Origin: an uncultured Roseateles sp.
Lineage (GTDB): Bacteria > Pseudomonadota > Gammaproteobacteria > Burkholderiales > Burkholderiaceae_C
Assembly (NCBI RefSeq): GCF_963422335.1
Contig: NZ_OY729424.1
Location: 2,046,001-2,110,000 of the forward strand
Reading direction: 5' to 3'
DNA: 64,000 nucleotides
The position numbers were made by a program, and so were the translations under genes. Numbering within the stretch: position 1 is the stretch's first letter; every line of letters starts with the position of its first letter. Below the pieces are notes generated by a model. It ran no database searches, was not told the origin of the DNA, and saw only the letters and a program-made list of their open reading frames with translations. Shown piece by piece: positions 8,100 to 16,914 of the stretch.

Positions 8100-9542
8100 A
8101 TGATGGCCCCGAGTTCAGCTCTGCCCCAGGACGCCGATGGCCTGCTGATGCTGGCCGCCCAATCGATGTTCGATATGTTTGCGCGCAGCGCCCTGGGGCT
8201 GATGGTGGTGGACCGTGCGCACCGCATCGTCTGGATCAGCGAGGGCTACAAGCGCTTTCTGCCCGGCCTCGGTTTCGACAGCGACAGCAGCATCATCGGC
8301 CGCCGCGTCGAGGACGTGGTGCCCAACACGCTGATGGCCCAGGTGATAGAGACCGGCCGGCCCATTCTTGTCGATCTGCTCAGCAACCAGGCCGGCACCT
8401 TTCTGGTCAGCCGGCTGCCGCTGCGCGACGAGGCCGGCCAGGTGATCGGAGCGATCGGTCTGGTGCTGATGGACCACCCCGAGACAACGATGCAGCCGCT
8501 GATGGCCAAGTTCTCGCGCCTGCAGCGGGAGCTGGAAGACGCGCACCGGCAACTCGCGGCACAGCGAAGACCGAAGCACACGATTGCCAGCTTCATCGGC
8601 ACCAGCCCGGCGGCGCTGGAGGTCAAGCGGCAGGCCAGGCGCGTCGCCCAGGGCGCCAGCACGGTGCTGCTGCTGGGCGAGACCGGCACCGGCAAGGAGT
8701 TGCTGGCTCACGCCATCCACGCGGCCTCGGCGCGCGCGTCGCGGCCTTTCGTCGGCGTCAATATCGCCGCCGTGCCCGAGACGCTGCTGGAGGCCGAGTT
8801 CTTCGGCGTCGCCCCCGGCGCCTACACCGGCGCCGACCGCAAGGGCCGCGAGGGCAAGTTCAAGCTGGCCGACGGCGGCACGCTGTTCCTGGACGAGATC
8901 GGTGACATGCCACTGGCCCTGCAGTCCAAGCTCTTGCGCGTGCTGCAGGAGCAGGAGCTGGAGCCGCTGGGCAGCAACCAGGTGCTGCGCGTCGATGTGC
9001 GGGTGATCGCCGCGACCAGCCGAGACCTGGCTGCGATGGTGGCGCAGGGCAGCTTCCGTGCCGATCTGTACTACCGGCTCAACGTTGTGCCGATACGCCT
9101 GCCCACCCTGCGCGAACGCGCCGGCGACTTCGAGGCCCTGGCCGAGGCCCTGCTGGACGACATCGCCCGGCGCAGCGCGATGGCCCATCGCGAACTGTCG
9201 CCCGAGGCGCTGGCCCTGCTGGCTGCCCAGCCCTGGCCCGGCAATATCCGCGAACTTCGCAATGCGCTGGAACAGGCCAGCATGATGAGCGACGAGTTGC
9301 GCTTGACGCCGGCGCATTTCAGCGCCCTGCTGGCCGCCTCGCCGGCGGGCCTGCGGGCCGTGCCGGCGGCGGCGGGCGGCACCGAACTCCGGCCACTGCC
9401 CGAGCAGATTGCCGCGCTGGAGCGTCAGGCGATTGCCGCCGCAATGGCCCACACCCAGGGCAACAAGGTCGCGGCCGCCAGGCTGCTGCAGATCTCGCGC
9501 GCCGCGCTGTACGACAAGCTGGCGCTGTACGGAACTGCTTGA
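8100..9542 (+). CDS. PAS-containing sigma-54-dependent transcriptional activator
   Basis: 480-residue enhancer-binding protein. The N-terminal PAS-like sensor (about residues 20-125, ALGLMVVDRAHRIVWISEGYKRFLPG) is followed by a coiled linker and the AAA+ domain with Walker A GETGTGKE (about 197-204), the sigma-54 contact loop as GAYTGA rather than the commoner GAFTGA, Walker B GGTLFLDEIGDMP, and sensor-II WPGNIRELRN. A Fis-type HTH closes the protein (GNKVAAARLLQISRAALYDKL). ATG 8100 is followed by a second ATG at 8103. It is divergent from the Bug/MatB operon, so it probably controls it in response to a ligand sensed by the PAS domain. The target is inferred. Confidence 0.88.
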   Translation: MMAPSSALPQDADGLLMLAAQSMFDMFARSALGLMVVDRAHRIVWISEGYKRFLPGLGFDSDSSIIGRRVEDVVPNTLMAQVIETGRPILVDLLSNQAGTFLVSRLPLRDEAGQVIGAIGLVLMDHPETTMQPLMAKFSRLQRELEDAHRQLAAQRRPKHTIASFIGTSPAALEVKRQARRVAQGASTVLLLGETGTGKELLAHAIHAASARASRPFVGVNIAAVPETLLEAEFFGVAPGAYTGADRKGREGKFKLADGGTLFLDEIGDMPLALQSKLLRVLQEQELEPLGSNQVLRVDVRVIAATSRDLAAMVAQGSFRADLYYRLNVVPIRLPTLRERAGDFEALAEALLDDIARRSAMAHRELSPEALALLAAQPWPGNIRELRNALEQASMMSDELRLTPAHFSALLAASPAGLRAVPAAAGGTELRPLPEQIAALERQAIAAAMAHTQGNKVAAARLLQISRAALYDKLALYGTA

Positions 9543-9544
9543 GC

Positions 9545-9868
9545 TCAGCCCTTGGCCAGGCGCTCCAGCCGCATGGCGATGCGCAGTTCCAGTGCGTTCA
9601 GCTGCGCGCGCAGCTCGCGGGCCTGGTCGGCCGGCGGATCGCTGCGCAGCGCTTCGCGCAGCTCGGCCGCTTCCTGCATCAGCTCGATCTCGGGCGGCAC
9701 AAAGCCGGCGTCCTTCAGGAATTTATAGCCCAGGCGCAGCTCCTCGGGGGTTTCCATGAAGCCGTCGTTGATCTGCAGGGTCTTGCCATAGCTGGGTGCC
9801 AGGCTCATCTGGCCTGACAATTCCTCCTCACGGATGCGTTGCGCGATCTGTTCGTCTAGCGTGGGCAT
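9545..9868 (-). CDS. DUF1992 (DnaJ C28-like) domain protein
   Basis: 107-residue small protein beginning with a DEQIAQRIREEELSGQ helix and containing the conserved GKTLQINDGF...PEELRLGYKFLKDAGFVPPEIEL block characteristic of the DUF1992/DNAJC28-type conserved domain, then a leucine-rich helical tail. The biochemical function is unknown. ATG 9868 has GGAGG about seven bases upstream. It is convergent with the sigma-54 activator gene, with only two bases between stops. Confidence 0.8.
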   Translation of the reverse strand: MPTLDEQIAQRIREEELSGQMSLAPSYGKTLQINDGFMETPEELRLGYKFLKDAGFVPPEIELMQEAAELREALRSDPPADQARELRAQLNALELRIAMRLERLAKG

Positions 9869-9933
9869 CTGACACCTCCGGTGGAACGAGGTCTGATTGT
9901 GGCGCGGGCGCCATGCCCCAGTCGGGCACTGGG

Positions 9934-9970
9934 ATGACTGAAATTCAGGCAATGCCTGAATTTCAGTCAT
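9934..9970. promoter_or_regulatory. Perfect 18-bp inverted repeat (candidate operator)
   Basis: ATGACTGAAATTCAGGCA (9934-9951) is followed after one base by its exact reverse complement (9953-9970). The core CTGAAATTCAG is itself palindromic. A degenerate half-copy, CCTGAATTTGCCTGATTTCA, follows at 9981-10000. The site lies between a minus-strand gene and the branched-chain-type ABC operon start at 10174 in an otherwise empty 305-base gap. There is no T-tract, which favours a protein-binding operator over a terminator. Confidence 0.55.
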
Positions 9971-10173
9971 ATTGCGCGGGCCTGAATTTGCCTGATTTCA
10001 ATACAAATGGTGCAGGCGAGCGACGGAATGCGCCTTTGTCACCCGCTTTTAGGGCGTTTTCTAAGTGTTTGCACTGAGTCGGTGCGCGGCGGCACGGGCT
10101 TTGCAATAGAAAGCGGATCACCCCGCGCTTTCCAACAATCATGCGGGGATTCATTCCATCAGGAGACATCCCC

Positions 10174-11370
10174 ATGCAAAGACGCCTGTTCGCCCTGTCC
10201 ACTGTCTGCGCGGCCGCGCTGAGCCTGGGCGCTGCCGCCCCAGCCCTGGCCCAAGCCAAGGAAATCCGCATTGCCCACGTCTACAGCAAGACCGGCCCGC
10301 TGGAGGCCTATGGCAAGCAGACGCAGACCGGCTTCATGATGGGCCTGGACTATGCAACGGGCGGCACGATGACCGTGGCCGGCAAGAAGATCGTCGTGAT
10401 CGAGAAGGACGACCAGGGCAAGCCCGATGTGGGCAAGAGCCTGCTGGCTGCCGCCTATGGCGATGACAAGGCCGACATCGCCGTCGGCCCGTCGTCCTCC
10501 GGCGTGGCCCTGGCCCTGCTGCCGGTGGCCGAGGAGTACAAGAAGATCCTGCTGGTCGAGCCGGCCGTGGCCGATGCCATCACCGGCGACAAATGGAACC
10601 GCTACATCTTCCGCACCGGCCGCAACAGCTCGCAGGATGCGATTTCCAACGCCGTGGCGCTGGACAAGGCCGGCGTGACCATCGCCACCCTGGCCCAGGA
10701 CTATGCCTTCGGCCGCGATGGCGTGAAGGCCTTCAAGGACGCGATCAAGAATGCCAAGCTGGTGCACGAGGAATACCTGCCCACCAGTACCACCGACTTC
10801 ACCGCCGGCGCGCAGCGCCTGATCGACGCGCTGAAGGACAAGCCGGGCCGCAAGATCATCTTCATCATCTGGGCCGGCGCCGGCAACCCGTTCAAGATCG
10901 CCGACCTGGACCTGAAGCGCTACGGCATCGAGATCGCCACCGGCGGCAACATCCTGCCGGCCATGGTCAACTTCAAGCAGTTCCCCGGCATGGAGGGCTC
11001 GAGCTACTACTACTTCGGCATGCCCAAGAATCCGGTCAACGAATGGCTGGTGGCCAACCACTACAAGCAGTTCAAGGCGCCGCCCGACTTCTTCACCGCC
11101 GGCGGCATGAGTGCGGCGATTGCCGTCGTCGAGGCGCTGAAGAAGAGCAATGGCGACACCAAGACCGAGACCCTGATCAAGACCATGGAAGGCATGAGCT
11201 TCGAGTCGCCCAAGGGCAAGATGACCTTCCGCAAGGAAGACCATCAGGCGATGCAGAGCATGTTCCATTTCAAGATCAAGGTCGACCCGGCCTTCGCCTG
11301 GGGCGTGCCGGAGCTGATACGCGAGATCAAGCCGGAAGAGATGAACATCCCGATCAAGAACAAGCGCTGA
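10174..11370 (+). CDS. Branched-chain-type (Liv/HAAT) ABC transporter periplasmic binding protein
   Basis: 398-residue type I periplasmic binding protein with a clear signal peptide (MQRRLFALSTVCAAALSLG, cleavage near ALAQA). The mature protein starts KEIRIAHVYSKTGPLEAYGKQ, the usual opening of LivK/amide-binding receptors, and has the Rossmann-like IFIIWAGAG strand in the hinge region. The start at ATG 10174 follows AGGAGA. It is the first gene of a five-gene transporter operon in the order receptor, ATPase, ATPase, permease, permease. The ligand cannot be determined: HAAT receptors bind amino acids, amides, urea or aromatic acids. Confidence 0.88.
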   Translation: MQRRLFALSTVCAAALSLGAAAPALAQAKEIRIAHVYSKTGPLEAYGKQTQTGFMMGLDYATGGTMTVAGKKIVVIEKDDQGKPDVGKSLLAAAYGDDKADIAVGPSSSGVALALLPVAEEYKKILLVEPAVADAITGDKWNRYIFRTGRNSSQDAISNAVALDKAGVTIATLAQDYAFGRDGVKAFKDAIKNAKLVHEEYLPTSTTDFTAGAQRLIDALKDKPGRKIIFIIWAGAGNPFKIADLDLKRYGIEIATGGNILPAMVNFKQFPGMEGSSYYYFGMPKNPVNEWLVANHYKQFKAPPDFFTAGGMSAAIAVVEALKKSNGDTKTETLIKTMEGMSFESPKGKMTFRKEDHQAMQSMFHFKIKVDPAFAWGVPELIREIKPEEMNIPIKNKR

Positions 11371-11376
11371 TTCGCC

Positions 11377-12128
11377 GTGCTTGAAACCCGGGATCTGACC
11401 ATACGCTTCGGCGGCCATGTGGCCGTCGATCATGTGTCCTGCGCGTTCGCGCCGGGCAGCTTGACGGCCATCGTCGGGCCCAATGGTGCGGGCAAGACGA
11501 CTTACTTCAATCTGATCTCGGGCCAGCTGCCGGCCAGCGAGGGCCAGGTCTTGCTGAACGGGCAGGACATCACGCGGCTGCCGGTGTCGGCGCGCACGCA
11601 TCTGGGTCTGGGCCGGGCCTTCCAGCTGACCCAGCTGTTCCCGGCCCTGAGCGTGCTGGAGAACGTGCGCCTGGCCGTGCAGTCGCGCCGCAAGCTGGGC
11701 CTCAATCTTTGGTCGGTGTGGCTGGACCACCGGGGTACGCTGCGCCAGGCCCATGAGCTGCTGGAGCAGGTGCGCCTGGCCGACAAGGCCGAGACGGTCG
11801 CCAGCAGCCTGCCCCACGGCGACCAGCGCAAGCTGGAGGTGGCGATGCTGATGGCGCTGGACCCGCTGGTCTATATGTTCGACGAGCCGACGGCCGGCAT
11901 GAGCGTCGACGAGGTGCCCGTCGTGCTGGACCTGATACGCGCGCTGAAAGCCCGCCAGGACCGCACCATCCTGCTGGTCGAGCACAAGATGGACGTGGTG
12001 CGCGAACTGGCCGACCGCATCATCGTGCTGCACAACGGCCGGCTGATGGCCGACGGCGAACCTGAGGCCGTGATTGCCTCGCCGGTGGTGCAGAACGCCT
12101 ATCTGGGCGTGGTCGAGGAGGCGGCGGC

Positions 12129-12132
<4 letters not shown>
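11377..12132 (+). CDS. livG: ABC transporter ATP-binding protein, LivG-type
   Basis: 251-residue ATPase. Walker A is GPNGAGKTT (about residues 32-40), the signature is the LivG-type variant LPHGDQRKLEVA, Walker B is MFDEPTAGM, and the switch histidine is in LLVEHKMD. LivG proteins have this longer form with an insertion after Walker A. The start is GTG, six bases after the receptor stop. Its end overlaps the next gene start by four bases. It energises the LivHM-type permease pair encoded downstream. Confidence 0.88.
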
Positions 12133-12871
<739 letters not shown>

Positions 12872-12875
<4 letters not shown>

Positions 12876-13903
12876 GCACCACCATGAATCAAGCCGCTGT
12901 TGCAACCGCCGAGATCGCCATCCCCAAGGCCAGCTTCGACTGGCTGCCCTTGGCCCTGGTGCCGTTGCTGGCGCTGGCCCTGCTGCCCTTCATCGGCTCG
13001 ACCTCGACCTGGCTGACACTGACGGTGGCAGGCCTGGCCATGGGCCTGATCGTCTTCGTCATCGCCTCCGGCCTGACCCTGGTGTTCGGCCTGATGGATG
13101 TGTTGAACTTCGGCCACGGCGTGTTCATCGCGCTGGGGGCCTTTGTCGCCACCTCGGTGCTGGGCGGCATGTCGGCCTGGATGGGTACGCCCTCGCTGCT
13201 CTTGAACCTCGGCGCGATCTTTGTTGCCATGCTGGTGGCGATGAGCGTGGCCGCCGCCGTGGGCCTGGCCTTCGAACGGGTGCTGGTGCGGCCGGTCTAC
13301 GGCCAGCATCTGAAGCAGATCCTGATCACCATGGGCGGCATGATCATCGGCGAGGAGCTGATCAAGGTGATCTGGGGCCCGCAGCAGATCGCACTGCCCC
13401 TGCCCGAAACCCTGCGTGGCGCCTTTCTGTGGGGCGATGCGGCGGTCGAGAAATACCGCGTGCTGGCGGTGGCCATAGGTCTGGTGGTGCTGGGCGTGAT
13501 GCTCTACACCCTGAACCGTACCAAGATTGGCCTGCTCGTGCGCGCCGGTGTGCAGGACCGCGAGATGGTGGAGAGCCTGGGCTACCGCATCCGCCGCCTG
13601 TTCATCGGCGTGTTTGTTGCCGGCTCAGGCCTTGCCGGCCTGGGCGGCGTGATGTGGGGCCTGTACCAGCAGAACGTGACGCCGCAGATGGGCGCCCAGG
13701 TCAATGTGCTGATCTTCATCGTCATCATCATCGGCGGCCTGGGCTCGACCCTGGGCTGCTTCGTCGGCGCGCTGCTGGTCGGCCTGCTGGCCAACTACAC
13801 CGGCTTTCTGGTGCCCAAGCTGGCCTTGTTCTCGAACATCGCGCTGATGGTGGCGGTGCTGCTGTGGCGGCCGCAGGGCCTCTACCCCGTGACCAGCCGC
13901 TGA
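12872..13903 (+). CDS. livH: Branched-chain-type ABC transporter permease, LivH-type
   Basis: 343-residue membrane protein with about eight hydrophobic segments. The LivH hallmark GLTLVFGLMDVLNFGHGVFIALGAF (described by its start, residues about 67-91) and the EAA-like region RAGVQDREMVESLGYRI are present, with the final block GGLGSTLGCFVGALLVGLL. A second ATG twelve bases downstream is an alternative start; the first overlaps livF. It forms the transmembrane channel with LivM. Confidence 0.88.
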
Positions 13904-13915
13904 GGAGCCGACGAC

Positions 13916-14986
13916 ATGCTGAACCGACTCCTGTCGCACGACCTGCCGCGCAACCGCTGGTTGGCACTGCTCTTGATACTGATGCTGCTGGGCCTGGCGC
14001 TGACACCTTTCCTGTTCCCCGGTACCAAGGCCTTGAATGTGGCGGCCAAGATCATCGTCTTCACCCTGCTGGTGGCCAGCTACGACCTGCTGCTGGGCTA
14101 TACCGGCATCGTCAGCTTTGCGCACACGATGTTCTTCGGCATCGGCGCTTACGGCGTGGCAATGGCCAGCACGCGCATGGGTCCGGGCTGGGGCGCGGTG
14201 GGCCTGGGCGTGGTGGCAGCACTTGCGCTGTCTCTGGTGCTGTCCCTGGTGATCGGCCTGTTCAGCCTGCGCGTCAAGGCGATCTTCTTCGCGATGATCA
14301 CGCTGGCCGTGGCCTCGGCCTTTTTGACCCTGGCCTCGCAGCTGTCCGACTGGACCGGTGGCGAGGACGGCCTGAACTTCAAGGTGCCCGAGGCGCTGCA
14401 GCCCGGCACGCAGTATCTCGAAGACCCGCTGTGGGGTGCCTCCGTCGACGGCCGCCTGCTGACCTACTACCTGCTGTTCGTCGTCGTCGTGGTGCTGGTG
14501 CTGGCCCTGCTGCGCATCGTCAACTCGCCGTTCGGCCGCGTGCTGCAGGCCATCCGCGAGAACGACTTCCGCGCCGAGGCCATTGGCTACCGCACCGTCA
14601 TCTACCGCACGCTGTCGAATGTGCTGGCTGCACTGTTTGCGTGCATGGCCGGTGCGCTGCTGGCGATCTGGCTGCGCTACAACGGGCCGGACACGTCGCT
14701 GTCCTTCGAGATCATGCTGGACATCCTGCTCATCGTCGTCATCGGCGGCATGGGCACGATGTATGGCGCACTGGTCGGCAGCGTGCTGTTCATGCTGGCG
14801 CAGAGCTATCTGCAGGACTTGATGAAGCTGGGCGCCGGCGCGGTGGAGGGTGTGCCGCTGCTGTCGCAGCTGATCTCGCCGGAGCGCTGGCTGCTGTGGC
14901 TGGGGGTCTTGTTCGTGCTGGCGGTCTATCACTTTCCTTCCGGTGTTGTTGGCCGGCTACGCGCCAGTCGCCAACTGCCGCGCTGA
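13916..14986 (+). CDS. livM: Branched-chain-type ABC transporter permease, LivM-type
   Basis: 356-residue permease with the LivM pattern LLGYTGIVSFAHTMFFGIGAY near residue 58, the cytoplasmic RENDFRAEAIGYR segment (about residue 210) and the terminal GGMGTMYGALVGSVLFML block. It follows livH by 12 bases and has a GAGGAG ribosome site. It completes a full HAAT-type importer together with the receptor and two ATPases. Confidence 0.88.
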   Translation: MLNRLLSHDLPRNRWLALLLILMLLGLALTPFLFPGTKALNVAAKIIVFTLLVASYDLLLGYTGIVSFAHTMFFGIGAYGVAMASTRMGPGWGAVGLGVVAALALSLVLSLVIGLFSLRVKAIFFAMITLAVASAFLTLASQLSDWTGGEDGLNFKVPEALQPGTQYLEDPLWGASVDGRLLTYYLLFVVVVVLVLALLRIVNSPFGRVLQAIRENDFRAEAIGYRTVIYRTLSNVLAALFACMAGALLAIWLRYNGPDTSLSFEIMLDILLIVVIGGMGTMYGALVGSVLFMLAQSYLQDLMKLGAGAVEGVPLLSQLISPERWLLWLGVLFVLAVYHFPSGVVGRLRASRQLPR

Positions 14987-15041
14987 CGGCATCAGCTTGG
15001 AATCGTCTTTGCATCTGTCCGCCGCTGCCGAGGGCTCGCCC

Positions 15042-15881
15042 ATGTCATTCACCTCCCATTACCTCCGATGCGAAGGCCGCGAACTCCACTACACCGAGTG
15101 GGGCGCCGGGCACAGCGAGACCGTGGTCGCCTGGCACGGCCTGGCCCGCACCTGCCGGGACATGGACGTGCTGGCCGCCCACCTGGCCACCCGCTACCGC
15201 GTGATCTGCCCCGACACCCTGGGCCGCGGCCTGTCGCAATGGAGTTCTGATCCCGGCCGCGAATACTGCCTGGACTTCTATGTGCGCCTGGCCACCTCGC
15301 TGGTGGATCAGCTGGGCCTGAGCCATTTTCACTGGGTTGGCACCTCGATGGGCGGCGCCATCGGTACCCTGGCCGCTGCGACAACTCTGCGTGGCCGCAT
15401 CCGCCGCCTGGTGCTCAACGACAACGGCCCGCAGCTGGCCGAGGCGGCGATTGCGCGCATCCGCAGCTACGCCGGCAACCCGGCGGCCTTTGCGACAGTG
15501 AGCGAACTGGAGCAGTATTTCCGCACCGTCTACAAACCCTATGGCTGGCTCAGCGACGCGCAGTGGCGAGCACTGACCGAAAGCTCGGTGCGCCGCCTGC
15601 CCGATGGCCGGGTCACCCCGCACTACGACCCGGCCATGGTGCAGCAGTTCATCCAGCACCCGAACGACTACGACCTCTGGGAGGCCTGGGACAGCCTCGA
15701 TCTGCCGGTGCTGTGCCTGCGCGGCGAGTCGTCTGATCTGCTGCTGGCCGAGACCGCCGAAGCGATGCGCCAGCGTGGGCCGCGCGCGGTGGTGGCCACG
15801 ATTGCCGGCTGTGGCCATGCGCCGGCCCTGAACGTGCCCGATCAGATCGGCCTGGTGGAGCGCTTTCTGGCAGGAGAGTAG
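15042..15881 (+). CDS. Alpha/beta hydrolase
   Basis: 279-residue hydrolase. The nucleophile elbow is GTSMGG (about residue 105), the oxyanion region is VVAWHGLARTCRDMD, and the C-terminal part supplies VLCLRGESSDLL (acid) and GCGHAPAL (catalytic histidine). There is no signal peptide, so it is cytoplasmic. It starts 55 bases after livM on the same strand and may hydrolyse an ester or amide brought in by the transporter. That is positional inference; the substrate is unknown. Confidence 0.82.
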   Translation: MSFTSHYLRCEGRELHYTEWGAGHSETVVAWHGLARTCRDMDVLAAHLATRYRVICPDTLGRGLSQWSSDPGREYCLDFYVRLATSLVDQLGLSHFHWVGTSMGGAIGTLAAATTLRGRIRRLVLNDNGPQLAEAAIARIRSYAGNPAAFATVSELEQYFRTVYKPYGWLSDAQWRALTESSVRRLPDGRVTPHYDPAMVQQFIQHPNDYDLWEAWDSLDLPVLCLRGESSDLLLAETAEAMRQRGPRAVVATIAGCGHAPALNVPDQIGLVERFLAGE

Positions 15882-15894
15882 GCGGGCCGCCGGC

Positions 15895-16428
15895 TCAGCG
15901 CTGGGCCGGCATCTCGGGCAGGCGCAGCCAGCGGCTCAGATGCTGCCGCAGGGCCATGAAGTCCAGCGGCTTGGTCAGATGCTCGTCCATGCCGGCATCA
16001 AGGCTGGCACGCACGTCGCTGTCCAGCGCATGGGCCGTCAGAGCGAGGATGGGGAAAGCAGCCAGATCGCCGGCCTGTTGCAGCGTGCGGATGCGGCGCG
16101 CGCATTCCAGGCCGTCCATGCCGGGCATCTGGATGTCCATCAGGACCAGATCGGGGGCCGTCTGCTGGCACAGCGTCAGGGCCTCCAGCCCATTGCCGGC
16201 AAGGTCGCAGCGCAAGCCCATCAGCGACAGAAACTCCTGGGCCACGACCTGATTGATCAGATTGTCTTCGACCAGCAGCACCAGGGGCACAGCACCATGG
16301 ACCACCTCGGCATTGCGAGCGCAGGGCTGGGTCACCGGGGCGTCGGACCGGGGCGCTTCGCTCTGCGACCAGAGTGAGGCGAGCGGCCGGATCGAGCTGG
16401 AGCGCTGGGCAAAAGGTGAGGCGTTCAT
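15895..16428 (-). CDS. Stand-alone receiver (CheY-like) response regulator domain protein
   Basis: 177 residues. After about 45 poorly conserved residues comes a complete receiver domain: the acidic pocket LLVEDNLINQ (about residues 50-59), the phospho-acceptor aspartate in DLVLMDIQMPGMDG (about 98), the ALTAHA switch threonine and the KPLD lysine. The sequence is of the type found at the C-terminus of hybrid kinases, and no output domain follows. The start at ATG 16428 is chosen for compactness. No cognate kinase is visible. It may be a phosphorelay intermediate or a remnant of a hybrid kinase. Confidence 0.75.
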   Translation of the reverse strand: MNASPFAQRSSSIRPLASLWSQSEAPRSDAPVTQPCARNAEVVHGAVPLVLLVEDNLINQVVAQEFLSLMGLRCDLAGNGLEALTLCQQTAPDLVLMDIQMPGMDGLECARRIRTLQQAGDLAAFPILALTAHALDSDVRASLDAGMDEHLTKPLDFMALRQHLSRWLRLPEMPAQR

Positions 16429-16555
16429 GCTTCTCGGTTCGATGCTGATCTGGTCGTCGGGCGCTGAGCGACTTGCCACAAAGCAGGTGCCGAGCCCTTG
16501 TTTTGAGACCAGGGTGGGTGGCTGCCGCGGCGCTGAAGGCCGGCCGGCCATCGTT

Positions 16556-16585
16556 TCGGTCCAGGCCTTGCAAGGCCTGGACCGA
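16556..16585. promoter_or_regulatory. Perfect 30-bp palindrome upstream of uvrA and the receiver gene
   Basis: TCGGTCCAGGCCTTG is followed immediately by its exact reverse complement with no spacer. It lies 128 bases upstream of the receiver-gene start and about 330 upstream of uvrA. There is no T-run on either side, so it is more like a protein-binding site or a cruciform-forming repeat than a terminator. Confidence 0.45.
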
Positions 16586-16752
16586 GACGTCATTGTTGCC
16601 TGCGGACCTGCCATCCGCAAACTTTTACATGGCTGGACTATGGGGGATGGACAAGCCGGCGCGCATCTGCTTGGCTGGTCAGATAGGGAGAGGAAAAGGC
16701 CGTGGCCGTCAGTGCTCACTCATTGGGGGCTTGCGATTCTTTGGTAGCATAA

Positions 16753-16768
16753 CTGTACATATAATCAG
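16753..16768 (+). promoter_or_regulatory. LexA (SOS) box upstream of uvrA
   Basis: CTGTACATATAATCAG matches the CTGT-N8-ACAG LexA consensus at all but one position, with an AT-rich centre and flanking symmetry AACTG...CAGTT. It lies 147 bases before the uvrA ATG. uvrA is a classical SOS gene, so LexA repression is the expected regulation. The AT-rich stretch around it is also the best promoter position in this 486-base gap, which otherwise contains only the 30-bp palindrome. Confidence 0.65.
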
Positions 16769-16914
16769 TTGTCACCTGGCCCTAGGCAATGGCCGGCAGG
16801 CGGCGCCACCGAACCCAACCGGCCCGGTCGCCATTGCATCTCCTTACAACCTCGGTGGGTGGTCAAGCTGCCTAGAATGTCCGGTCCCCCACCCAGCACA
16901 GCACCTCAGCCGCC

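Noticed and set aside
10159..12033. 624-codon minus-strand frame across the Liv receptor and livG
   Set aside because: Antisense shadow of two certain genes; no ribosome site or recognisable motif.
13429..15204. 591-codon plus-strand frame across livH and livM
   Set aside because: Alternative frame of two verified permease genes; low-complexity arginine/alanine-rich translation.
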